6,601 nt of DNA from an uncultured euryarchaeote (lineage in GTDB: Archaea > Thermoplasmatota > Poseidoniia > Poseidoniales > Poseidoniaceae), in contig CALGEM010000196.1 in NCBI GenBank assembly GCA_937881505.1, positions 1-6,601 of the forward strand, in the 5' to 3' direction. Each line of letters opens with the position of its first letter. Positions within the stretch are counted from its first letter, which is position 1. Both the position numbers and the translations under genes were made by a program. This document shows, piece by piece, positions 1-6,191 of this stretch. Below the pieces are notes generated by a model. It was not told the DNA's origin. It worked only from the letters and a program-made list of their open reading frames with translations, and did no database searches.

Positions 1-429
1 TACCACAAATAACAGCGTGGCGACAGCCGAAAGCCCACGAATGGAAAAGATGAGCGATTCGGCCACCAGTTTGAGTTCCGGAATCCTCGACACAAGCCGG
101 AACGCACGCAACACCCGAAAGACACGGAAGACTGCGAAGAAATCACGCGCTGGAATGAGGGCAATACCGACCACGACGAAATCAAAAACGCACCACGGGT
201 CTTTGAAAAAATCCCCACCCATGGCGTAAATTCTCAACAAAATCTCAAGGACAAAGACGGTGAGGAATAACCCGTCAATGGTTTGGAGGAAACCGTCCCC
301 TCGGGGCCCCCAATCATAGGTTTCGAAACCAATGGCGATTGAACTTGCAAGGATGGCGACAAAAACGATGTTGTTGAACCGGTCGGACTCAACAAGTGTT
401 CGTATTCTTTGCCGTGTGGCATCGGACAT
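1..429 (-). CDS. Voltage-gated cation channel, ion_trans family (partial, C-terminus outside window)
   Basis: Only the first 143 codons are present; the gene runs off the window at base 1. The visible part is a voltage-sensor domain followed by the start of the pore domain of a one-domain tetrameric channel, as in bacterial NaChBac-type sodium channels. S1 is at about residues 18-38 (FNNIVFVAILASSIAIGF), S2 at 47-69 with the conserved acidic E62, S3 at 79-93 with D83 in the VFDFVVV motif, and S4 at 97-115. S4 has gating arginines every third residue (R102, R105, R108, R111) and then R115. The S4-S5 linker follows, and S5 starts near 131. The product is an inner-membrane protein. The start is ATG at 429, 54 bp after the aldolase stop; the frame is closed upstream by the aldolase's own TGA. 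Ion selectivity (Na+, Ca2+ or K+) cannot be judged because the pore loop is missing. Confidence 0.9.
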   Translation of the reverse strand, partial: MSDATRQRIRTLVESDRFNNIVFVAILASSIAIGFETYDWGPRGDGFLQTIDGLFLTVFVLEILLRIYAMGGDFFKDPWCVFDFVVVGIALIPARDFFAVFRVFRVLRAFRLVSRIPELKLVAESLIFSIRGLSAVATLLFVV

Positions 430-453
430 GGGCCCAAATGTGTTGAAGCAGGC

Positions 454-459
454 GTATAA
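454..459 (-). promoter_or_regulatory. Putative TATA box of the ion-channel gene
   Basis: On the minus strand the 54-bp gap between the aldolase stop and the channel start contains GTTATACGCC. Its TTATAC core is centred about 27 bp before the ATG at 429. This is the spacing expected for a leaderless archaeal transcript, and no Shine-Dalgarno sequence sits at a useful distance from that ATG. It would let the channel be transcribed apart from the genes upstream. The call rests on position and composition only. Confidence 0.45.
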
Positions 460-483
460 CTCCTGCCCCGGATAGACCCAATT

Positions 484-1410
484 TCACTGGCCTTCGAAGA
501 TGGCCATGGCTTCGTCAACCGAGGCCCCTTCGCAAATGATGGCATGACAAGCAGCCGTCATGCGAACGGCTTCTTCGGTCTCCTTTTGGTGAATGTTGCG
601 GCCGGTGGCGGCTCCACGACAGCCAGAGACGTTCATCTGGTCGTGAAGGCGTTGCAAGAAATCTCGGGGTGGAAGCGAACCGCCGCCCGAGCAAATGATG
701 CCCGTTCGCCCAGCGGCTTCAACGGCAATCTTCAGCGATTCAGGTTGCGTCATGCCGTCAAATGCCTTGGGGTAGTTCACCTTGGCGAAATCAGCACCGA
801 TGCAACTGGCTACACCAGCAGCTCCCGAGATGAGTTGTGGGTCTTTTTCATCGGCCACGGCTTGTCCTCGAGGGTACATCCACACCACCGAAATCATGCC
901 GAGTTCGTGGGCCTGACGGATGAAATGGGCGGCTTCGGTCAACATCTCATGTTCGTATTCACTTCCGATGTAGACGGTGTAGCCGATACCGACCACGTTG
1001 ATACCGTTGTGCACCAGCGACATGACGTCGTCCATGTCCCACAGTGCCTGGCTGATGGGGTCTCGTTGAGCGGTCTTGACCAAGTGTGATTTGGAATTCA
1101 ACTTCACGAGGTAGGGCACGTCCGGGTGATCTCGAGCGTACTGAGCGATGAGACCGCATTGGCCTGCGAGGACACCGATGGTACCGTCAGCATGAGCTCG
1201 TGCTCCAATTTCGAAGAGATGACCGGGGTCGTTTGAGGACAACGGTATGGTCTTGCCACCGTCGTAGAAATCGTCGTTTAGGTGCTCGATTTTCTGGTCG
1301 CAAGCAAAGAGGTTCATCGATCCAGTGCCAGCCGTTGCGGCCCGCATGTTATCGAGGTACGTCTCAATGAGTTCATCTGGCACATCGGCTGGAACGTTGA
1401 TGTCGCTCAT
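484..1410 (-). CDS. Fructose-bisphosphate aldolase class I, DhnA/archaeal type
   Basis: This is a cytosolic (beta/alpha)8-barrel aldolase. It reversibly joins dihydroxyacetone phosphate and glyceraldehyde 3-phosphate into fructose 1,6-bisphosphate. Numbered from the ATG at 1410 (308 aa), the family marks are CDQKIEH (37-43) near the N-terminus, WMYPRG with the likely acid/base Y179, IGADFAKVNYP with the likely Schiff-base K210, a phosphate-binding SGGGS at 241-245, and GRNI at 270-273 near the end. The frame extends 21 bases upstream to a GTG at 1431, which overlaps the hydratase stop as GTGA. I prefer the ATG because its N-terminus (MSDINVPADV) looks natural, but neither start has a clear ribosome site. 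It is the third gene of the minus operon. The bisphosphatase that uses its product is in the divergent operon. Related DhnA enzymes include LsrF and the aminodideoxyheptulosonate synthase of archaeal aromatic synthesis, so exact substrate is inferred. Confidence 0.88.
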   Translation of the reverse strand: MSDINVPADVPDELIETYLDNMRAATAGTGSMNLFACDQKIEHLNDDFYDGGKTIPLSSNDPGHLFEIGARAHADGTIGVLAGQCGLIAQYARDHPDVPYLVKLNSKSHLVKTAQRDPISQALWDMDDVMSLVHNGINVVGIGYTVYIGSEYEHEMLTEAAHFIRQAHELGMISVVWMYPRGQAVADEKDPQLISGAAGVASCIGADFAKVNYPKAFDGMTQPESLKIAVEAAGRTGIICSGGGSLPPRDFLQRLHDQMNVSGCRGAATGRNIHQKETEEAVRMTAACHAIICEGASVDEAMAIFEGQ

Positions 1411-1427
1411 GGAAATCACGTCGTCAA

Positions 1428-2318
1428 TCACTCGCCAGTGAAGTTGGCCACACGCTTCTCGACATAGGCGGCGATGCCTTCCTTGGCGTCGCTGCTGTTG
1501 AAGAGCGCTGCTTGGAGTTCACGCTCAAGCGCCAGGTGGTACTCGAAGGGAATCTCGGGACCGGTCTGGCAGGAACGCTTGATGTTGCCAACGGCCTTGA
1601 CGGCCTTGTTTGGCAGGGTGAACTGACTGCACCAGTCGAGGATGTCCCGGCGGAAATCATCGGCGTCGCCTTCCCAAATGTGGTTGATGAGGTTGCAAGC
1701 ATGAGCGTCCTCAAAGGACATCAGTTCGCCCGTGACCATCATTTCGAGGGCCTTGGCCTTGCCAATGAGGCGGGTCAAACGAGCGGTACCACCGGTACCG
1801 GCGAGCACACCGAGGTTGATTTCAGGCAGACCGACCTTGCCGGAGTTCTTACGAGCGATGCGAATGTCTGCGGCCATGGCGATCTCAAGACCGCCACCAA
1901 CAGCGTGGCCGTTGATGGCACAGACCACGAGCTTGGGGGTTTGCTCTAGGCGAGAAAGGGTCTCGTTAGCGTGAAGACAGAAGTTGTACTTGAAGCCGGG
2001 ACTGACGCTGTTGAGCATCTGAATGGAAGCACCCGCTGAGAAGAAGGAGGCTCCGTTGCCGGTCAGGACAATACAGGTAACGCTGTCATCAAATCGAGCA
2101 CGAACGACGGCCTCGTCAATGTCTCGCATCATGCCGTGGGTGTAGGTGTTGGGCGAGCGGTCGTTGGGGCCCTCAAGGGGTGCACCGGCCGAGTCGGAGG
2201 TCAATTCAATCACGGCAATACCGTTCTCAGTCACACCGTAGTTGACCAGTCGGTTGGCCATGGGTTCAAGTTTCAATCCATAGAGGTCGCTCATGCCCCA
2301 AGCCACAGGGGTTGGCAT
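1428..2318 (-). CDS. Enoyl-CoA hydratase/isomerase family (crotonase fold), BoxC-like features
   Basis: This 296-aa crotonase-fold protein probably hydrates or hydrolyses an acyl-CoA double bond or ring. The first oxyanion-hole segment is FFSAGASIQML (92-102) and the second is NGHAVGGGLE (136-145). Both acidic positions of classical enoyl-CoA hydratases are kept: E145 in GGGLE and E166 in GLPEINLG, followed by GTGGTARLTR. The stretch between the two oxyanion segments, YNFCLHANETLSRLE, resembles the corresponding stretch of the benzoyl-CoA pathway ring hydrolase BoxC as I remember it (NFC...NET). The N-terminal NTYTHGMMRDIDEA also recalls BoxC rather than short-chain hydratases. It is however only about half the length of BoxC. 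The start ATG at 2318 overlaps the upstream stop as TAATG; later in-frame ATGs at 2294 and 2261 are possible, the last one lying just before the conserved core. Confidence 0.88.
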   Translation of the reverse strand: MPTPVAWGMSDLYGLKLEPMANRLVNYGVTENGIAVIELTSDSAGAPLEGPNDRSPNTYTHGMMRDIDEAVVRARFDDSVTCIVLTGNGASFFSAGASIQMLNSVSPGFKYNFCLHANETLSRLEQTPKLVVCAINGHAVGGGLEIAMAADIRIARKNSGKVGLPEINLGVLAGTGGTARLTRLIGKAKALEMMVTGELMSFEDAHACNLINHIWEGDADDFRRDILDWCSQFTLPNKAVKAVGNIKRSCQTGPEIPFEYHLALERELQAALFNSSDAKEGIAAYVEKRVANFTGE

Positions 2319-3601
2319 TAAGAAGAAATCGCTGTGTTTTCTTGCCCTGCGCCGTCGCTTTCCTTGTCGTCAGCAAAGGAAACATGGCCACCTCCACGGC
2401 GTATGGTGTCCCACTGTTCACCAATGGCTTGAGCAGCCGCAGACGGTTCCCAGACATCCCGTTTGAGCGCTCCACGAAACGGCATCCTTCGAACGCCCCG
2501 GCCATGGGCTTTGGGGTCGTTGACGAGCATGAAGGGACTGACAATGCGATACAGCAAGCGTTTGAACAGGGTTGGGCGGAATAATTTTCCAATCCAAACC
2601 AGTCCGTCACCCCGCTTTTTTTGGTCCTTCATCCACGCTTTGCACATCCGCTTGAACATGCGGTCACCCACCCGGTTCATCAGCCAACGATTGGCCACGC
2701 TGGTTCGAACATAGGGCATCAATTGCTTGCGGACGTCCTCTTCGTAGTCGCCTTGACCCAGAATATCCCGCGCCGCCAGCACACCGGACCACACGGCCAT
2801 GCGCATCCCAAAGCCCCACATGAAATCCTGAAGACCTCCAGATTCACCGACATAATAGCGCCCGTCCTGCTTGTAATTTCGATTGATGGTGAAGTCGCCC
2901 TTCCCTCCCACCCGTTTGATGGGCTGGCGATTCAAGTTGGGGTAGTGTGCCTCGTACCACGCGATGGTTTCGTTGAGGAAGCGCTCAGACTTTCGTTGCT
3001 TTCGCCACAGACAGGTGCAGATGAGACCGACACCGTCGATGATGATGAGGTAGGAATAGGATCCTGGAGCCAGCCGGTCGTTGAGTTGGAAGGCGATGTG
3101 ATTGGGATGGTTGGTTCGGAAAATCTCACCATAGGCCACCGCCGATGTGCCTTTCGGGCCGCAGGCGATGATGGTGCAATCCTCTTCCTTGACCCGAGAC
3201 TTGTAGTGGATTTGCGCGCCTGCTTCGAGGGCTTGTCGCTTGAATCCCTGGTCGATGGTGTGGTCAGATGTCCCCCGTTCCACGATGCGGTACGCTACGC
3301 CGTCGGTGTAGGCTTGGGTGATCACATCGTCGGGATGAATCAAGTCCACCGTGTCAAAGGTGGTGGCTTTGAAGGATGATGCATCCAAGCCCCACTGGGC
3401 CAATTGGTCGAAGAAGTCATCATCCATGCTCCAGTTTTCAAGCGCTTGGAAATCACCGTCAAAGCGCGCTCCTGAGTCAGCACGAACATCGTGAACATGG
3501 ACCTCTTTTCCGGCTTTGGCCAGCACGATGGCGGCAGCCAAACCCGACAACCCTGCGCCCATGATGTGAATGGGTTCGGATGTTGAAGCGGCATCGGCCA
3601 T
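2318..3601 (-). CDS. FAD-dependent oxidoreductase, geranylgeranyl reductase superfamily
   Basis: This 427-aa protein begins with a Rossmann FAD-binding fold. The dinucleotide motif is MGAGLSGLAAAIVLAKAGKEV at 14-34, and HDVR at 37-40 ends the second strand. A second FAD contact is likely at GRYYVGESGGLQDFMWGFG (247-265), the counterpart of the GDAAG segment in geranylgeranyl reductases and related monooxygenases; here Asp is replaced by Glu. ALENWS at 53-58 lies after the FAD-binding fold. The aromatic PxxYxWxFP motif of lipid-saturating reductases is not clear: the matching region reads PGSYSYLIIIDG (179-190). The C-terminal 120 residues are basic and less recognisable. Lipid or isoprenoid reduction or hydroxylation is plausible but the substrate is unknown. 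The start ATG at 3601 lies 13 residues before the FAD motif. The frame stays open to 3934, but that part is antisense to moaE. It is the first gene of the minus operon. Confidence 0.82.
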   Translation of the reverse strand: MADAASTSEPIHIMGAGLSGLAAAIVLAKAGKEVHVHDVRADSGARFDGDFQALENWSMDDDFFDQLAQWGLDASSFKATTFDTVDLIHPDDVITQAYTDGVAYRIVERGTSDHTIDQGFKRQALEAGAQIHYKSRVKEEDCTIIACGPKGTSAVAYGEIFRTNHPNHIAFQLNDRLAPGSYSYLIIIDGVGLICTCLWRKQRKSERFLNETIAWYEAHYPNLNRQPIKRVGGKGDFTINRNYKQDGRYYVGESGGLQDFMWGFGMRMAVWSGVLAARDILGQGDYEEDVRKQLMPYVRTSVANRWLMNRVGDRMFKRMCKAWMKDQKKRGDGLVWIGKLFRPTLFKRLLYRIVSPFMLVNDPKAHGRGVRRMPFRGALKRDVWEPSAAAQAIGEQWDTIRRGGGHVSFADDKESDGAGQENTAISS

Positions 3602-3623
3602 GCATGGCCATGGAGGCGTGAGG

Positions 3624-3633
3624 TTTGAATGAT
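3624..3633. promoter_or_regulatory. Possible shared AT-rich promoter element in the divergent gap
   Basis: The only AT-rich block in the 52-bp divergent gap is TTTGAATGAT. It lies at the gap midpoint, so it is about 26-27 bp from both the reductase start (3601) and the moaE start (3654). That is the distance expected of a TATA box for leaderless transcripts in either direction. The match to a TATA consensus is weak on both strands, so this is a positional guess. Confidence 0.25.
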
Positions 3634-3653
3634 GTGCTCTTCTCGTTCCACTT

Positions 3654-4079
3654 ATGTCGGGCGTGGTCTTGGTCGAAGAAGCACCTGATGTGCTCGACCC
3701 AAACGGCCTGCGCAGCCGCATGAACACCGATGGGTGTGGGGCCGTGGTCAGTTTTGTCGGCTTGACCCGAGAAACTGAAGGCGACGCCGATGTGTTGCGA
3801 TTGGAGTTTGATGCTTGGCAGGATAAACTGACCCCGGTGCTGTCTCGTTTAGCAGAGGAAGCCATCGAACACTTCGGCGTACGCTCGGTCGCCATGGCCC
3901 ATCGCACCGGTTCGGTCGGCCCCCAAGAGCCCATCGTGGCGATTCATGTGGGCAGTCCTCATCGGAAAGAAGCCTTTCAGGCGTGCGAGTGGCTGATTGA
4001 TGAATTGAAAAAGCAAGCACCCATATGGAAGAAAGAGGTCACCACCGACGGGGAGACCTGGAAGGAGGGATTGGGCTGA
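3654..4079 (+). CDS. moaE: Molybdopterin synthase catalytic subunit MoaE
   Basis: This 141-aa protein is the large subunit of molybdopterin synthase. With the sulfur carrier MoaD it converts cyclic pyranopterin monophosphate to molybdopterin in the cytosol. Family features in order are GAVVSFVGLTRE (29-40), LEFDAWQDKL (50-59; the usual motif is a YEAY-like sequence), MAHRTGSVGPQEPIV (81-95), HRKEAFQACEWLIDELK (103-119) and PIWKKE (123-128). K119 and K126 correspond to the active-site lysines that contact MoaD's C-terminus and the substrate. Length is normal for the family. It is the first gene of the plus operon, 52 bp from the divergent reductase, with no Shine-Dalgarno before its ATG. MoaD is not in the window. 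Confidence 0.95.
   Translation: MSGVVLVEEAPDVLDPNGLRSRMNTDGCGAVVSFVGLTRETEGDADVLRLEFDAWQDKLTPVLSRLAEEAIEHFGVRSVAMAHRTGSVGPQEPIVAIHVGSPHRKEAFQACEWLIDELKKQAPIWKKEVTTDGETWKEGLG
4064..4068 (+). promoter_or_regulatory. Shine-Dalgarno site supporting a CTG start for moaC
   Basis: A GGAGG inside the last codons of moaE ends 7 nt before the CTG at 4076. That is a near-ideal spacing, and the site is one of few good Shine-Dalgarno matches in the window. It could partly reflect the codons of the moaE C-terminus (KEG). Confidence 0.5.
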
Positions 4080-4528
4080 GTGAGAAATCCATCGAAGGCA
4101 TCGTCAACATCGGCAGCAAACCCGTGGTTGAACGGCGGGCGACGGCCAAAGGAAGGGTCATCCTCAACCAGGACACCAAAGCTGCGATTGTGTCTGGCGG
4201 TATCAAGAAAGGCGACGTTCTGGAAGCCTCGACGATTGCGGCCATCCAAGCCGTCAAGGACACCCCCAGAATTATTCCTCACTGCCACCCCATACCGCTT
4301 GAGGGTACGTCGGTCGATTGGTCGTGGGAAGATACCAGTTTGTGGTGCACGGTTACCGTCAGTGCTCATTACAAAACGGGCATCGAAATGGAAGCGTTAA
4401 CCGGGGTGGCTGCAGGCCTCCTGTGCGCTTTTGACATGGTAAAATCCCTCGAAAAAGACGACGATGGGCAGTACCCAGTCGCCCGCATCTCCGACCTTGA
4501 AGTCGTCGAGAAATTCAAGGGAAACTGA
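4076..4528 (+). CDS. moaC: Cyclic pyranopterin monophosphate synthase MoaC
   Basis: MoaC works with MoaA on GTP: it converts 3',8-cyclo-7,8-dihydro-GTP to cyclic pyranopterin monophosphate, the first stable intermediate of the molybdenum (or tungsten) cofactor. Numbered from 4076 (150 aa), it has VNIGSK near the N-terminus, KKGDVLEASTIAAIQAVKDT (44-63), IIPHCHPI with H71, TGIEMEALTG (101-110) and FDMVK with D120 and K123, the catalytic acid and lysine of the family. The start is uncertain. The only in-frame ATG (4025) would overlap moaE by 55 bp and add 17 residues that merely read its conserved C-terminus in another frame. I favour the CTG at 4076: it overlaps the moaE stop as CTGA, follows GGAGG at 7 nt, and gives MSEKSIEGIVNIGSK. 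Confidence 0.93.
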   Translation: MSEKSIEGIVNIGSKPVVERRATAKGRVILNQDTKAAIVSGGIKKGDVLEASTIAAIQAVKDTPRIIPHCHPIPLEGTSVDWSWEDTSLWCTVTVSAHYKTGIEMEALTGVAAGLLCAFDMVKSLEKDDDGQYPVARISDLEVVEKFKGN

Positions 4529-4540
4529 ACCGCTGACTTG

Positions 4541-5521
4541 ATGGCGTTCCCGCGAGTCCAGCCTTTCATGGGCATCGTTGGCGACCTCGCACACCACTTC
4601 GTCGAAGCCGTTGACCAAGCGGCCATCGCCAGCGCTGCTTGGCGCGGAAAAGGCGACAAAAATGCAGCAGATGATGCCGCTGTAGAGGCCATGCGACGCA
4701 CCTTTGACGCCGTCCCTTTTGACGGTAGAGTCGCCATCGGTGAAGGTGAACGAGACGATGCACCCATGCTCTACATTGGTGAAGAACTCGGTTCGATGAT
4801 CGGTGCGGCAGGAGCGCCTCAAATCGATATCGCCGTTGACCCGCTGGAGTGCACCAACAACTGCGCGGATAACCTCCCCAATTCCATCGCCGTGCTCGCA
4901 GCGGCTCCACGAGGTACCCTGCTTCACGCACCAGACTGCTACATGGACAAACTGGCAGCCGGCCCCGCCCTCGCCGACCACGTCGCCCTCGAAGGCGGCG
5001 TGGCCTACAACATCGAACAGGCCATGCACGTGCTTGATTGCGAAGCAGGTGATGTTCGCATTGTGGCCCTCGACCGAGAACGACATGCAGGGCTGTTCAA
5101 GGAGATTCGCAACGCCGGTGCACAACTTCACTTGCTTGGAGATGGCGACGTTTCAGGCGCTATCTGGGCGGCCAAAGACGACGGCCCGTTCGACATGCTG
5201 ATGGGCATTGGGGCAGCGCCAGAAGGCGTCATTTCGGCCACCGCCATCCTCGGCGTGGGTGGGATGTTTGAGGGCCGACTCGTGTTCCGTTCACCCGAGG
5301 AAGAAGCACGGGCGGGCACGATGGTCGGCGACGACTTGACTCGGCTCTGGAAAGCCCACGATTTGTGCAAGAGCGAGGACGCCATCTTCGCTGCCTCAGG
5401 CGTTTGTGATGGTTACCTGCCGGGTGTGAAGGTGGACGCCACCCAAACCACCACCTACAACGAACTCATTGACGTTGCCAAGAAGACCGTGGTGCGGTCC
5501 GAACAACAACGACCCCTGTGA
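4541..5521 (+). CDS. glpX: Fructose-1,6-bisphosphatase, class II (GlpX family)
   Basis: This 326-aa cytosolic, metal-dependent phosphatase removes the 1-phosphate from fructose 1,6-bisphosphate, the committing step of gluconeogenesis. Compared from memory with E. coli GlpX, the key residues fall at matching spacings: K40 in GKGDKN, E68 and D72 in IGEGERDDAPMLYIGE, D100 and T105 in the DPLECT motif, and E228 in GAAPEGV. The family's DPIEGT glycine is replaced by C104. A small insertion (GAAGAPQ, about 88-94) precedes the DPLE motif. DGDVSG at 201-206 is also typical. The start ATG at 4541 is 12 bp after moaC; a TTG at 4538 and an ATG at 4568 are alternatives. Some GlpX proteins also act on sedoheptulose 1,7-bisphosphate. 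Many archaea use the unrelated bifunctional aldolase/phosphatase for this step instead. Confidence 0.92.
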   Translation: MAFPRVQPFMGIVGDLAHHFVEAVDQAAIASAAWRGKGDKNAADDAAVEAMRRTFDAVPFDGRVAIGEGERDDAPMLYIGEELGSMIGAAGAPQIDIAVDPLECTNNCADNLPNSIAVLAAAPRGTLLHAPDCYMDKLAAGPALADHVALEGGVAYNIEQAMHVLDCEAGDVRIVALDRERHAGLFKEIRNAGAQLHLLGDGDVSGAIWAAKDDGPFDMLMGIGAAPEGVISATAILGVGGMFEGRLVFRSPEEEARAGTMVGDDLTRLWKAHDLCKSEDAIFAASGVCDGYLPGVKVDATQTTTYNELIDVAKKTVVRSEQQRPL

Positions 5522-5538
5522 TTCATCGAGGCGCAAGC

Positions 5539-6162
5539 ATGGCCCAGCAACTCCGGATTGATGTGCGCCTACCCCAAGGCCATTGGGCAGGGGATGTCAC
5601 GAGAGCCCATCCTTCTGCGACGTTGAGAATTGAGCAACACATGCCATTGAGCAAAGGCCGGGGCACTGCAAGGTGCTGGAGTAACGAAGATCTCCATGCT
5701 ACGGTGAGCGACCACGCAGGTATCGACAAGTGCACCGACGCCGAGGACGGACGGTTTTCAGTTGATATCTCGGCAGGTGGCGGTGGATTTCTGCGCCCCC
5801 TTGTCGACTTGGGGGTTGTTCCTCGCACGCCGTTTGAAGTACGGGACGGTTGGGTTGAGTGGACTGTTGAAGGAACACGGGAAACGATGAGGGAACTGGT
5901 GAACCGTTTTCGAAGCGATGAAATTCCTCACCGTCTTCTCTCAACACGAAGCACGAGTACACGGTTGTTGACGCCTCGTCAACGCGAGGTGTTTGAAGTC
6001 GCCTCCAGAGAGGGTTACTGGGACGTGCCACGTCGCATCAACTTGACCGAGTTAGCAGGCTTGCTCGACGTCGCCAAATCAACCCTCTCAAATCAGCTCC
6101 AGCGAATTGAGTCAGCCGTGTTTCATGCCTTCACCGAAGAGATTCGTCGTCAAAGTGGCTAA
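5539..6162 (+). CDS. Bacterio-opsin activator-type HTH transcriptional regulator (HTH_10)
   Basis: This 207-aa protein ends in an HTH_10 DNA-binding domain of the kind in the haloarchaeal activator Bat. Numbered from the ATG at 5539, the domain spans about 144-200: LTPRQREVFEVASREGYWDVPRRI, then TELAGLLDVAKSTLSNQLQRIES with the recognition helix near 179-190. The GYWDVPRR turn is diagnostic. The N-terminal 135 residues form an unassigned alpha/beta region containing GGGGFLRPL and WVEWTVEGTRETMREL, as expected of a ligand- or signal-sensing module; no transmembrane segment is seen. The frame also has a GTG at 5518 overlapping the glpX stop as GTGA. I prefer the ATG because GAGG lies 7 nt before it. 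It closes the moaE-moaC-glpX run and stands directly before a palindrome-bearing promoter, which it may control. Confidence 0.88.
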   Translation: MAQQLRIDVRLPQGHWAGDVTRAHPSATLRIEQHMPLSKGRGTARCWSNEDLHATVSDHAGIDKCTDAEDGRFSVDISAGGGGFLRPLVDLGVVPRTPFEVRDGWVEWTVEGTRETMRELVNRFRSDEIPHRLLSTRSTSTRLLTPRQREVFEVASREGYWDVPRRINLTELAGLLDVAKSTLSNQLQRIESAVFHAFTEEIRRQSG

Positions 6163-6184
6163 CATGTTCGGGCGAACATGTTCG
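6161..6184. promoter_or_regulatory. Tandem palindromes, likely operator upstream of the oxygenase gene
   Basis: Two copies of the palindrome AACATGTT lie at 6161-6168 and 6175-6182. The second is embedded in a perfect 12-bp palindrome CGAACATGTTCG (6173-6184). Their centres are 14 bp apart. ACATGTTCG and CGAACATGT also form a larger inverted repeat around a 2-bp spacer (6162-6181). The left copy overlaps the stop codon of the HTH_10 gene, and the right copy ends 7 bp before the TATA-like box. This layout fits a dimeric regulator bound just upstream of the basal promoter. Confidence 0.6.
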
Positions 6185-6191
6185 TAAAGGG

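Noticed and set aside
544..1089. A 181-codon plus-strand open frame
   Set aside because: It is antisense to the aldolase, whose catalytic motifs are intact; the translated sequence shows no family resemblance.
2621..3379. A 252-codon plus-strand open frame
   Set aside because: It is antisense to the FAD-dependent reductase and looks like the complement-frame shadow of a GC-rich gene.
3602..3934. A 111-residue N-terminal extension of the reductase frame
   Set aside because: It lies antisense to moaE and precedes a natural start 13 residues before the FAD-binding motif.
4397..5131. A 244-codon minus-strand open frame
   Set aside because: It is antisense to moaC and glpX, both of which have clear catalytic motifs.
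6161..6184. The inverted repeat as an intrinsic terminator of the HTH_10 gene
   Set aside because: There is no following T-run, the loop is only 2 bp, and the palindromic halves are better explained as protein-binding sites.
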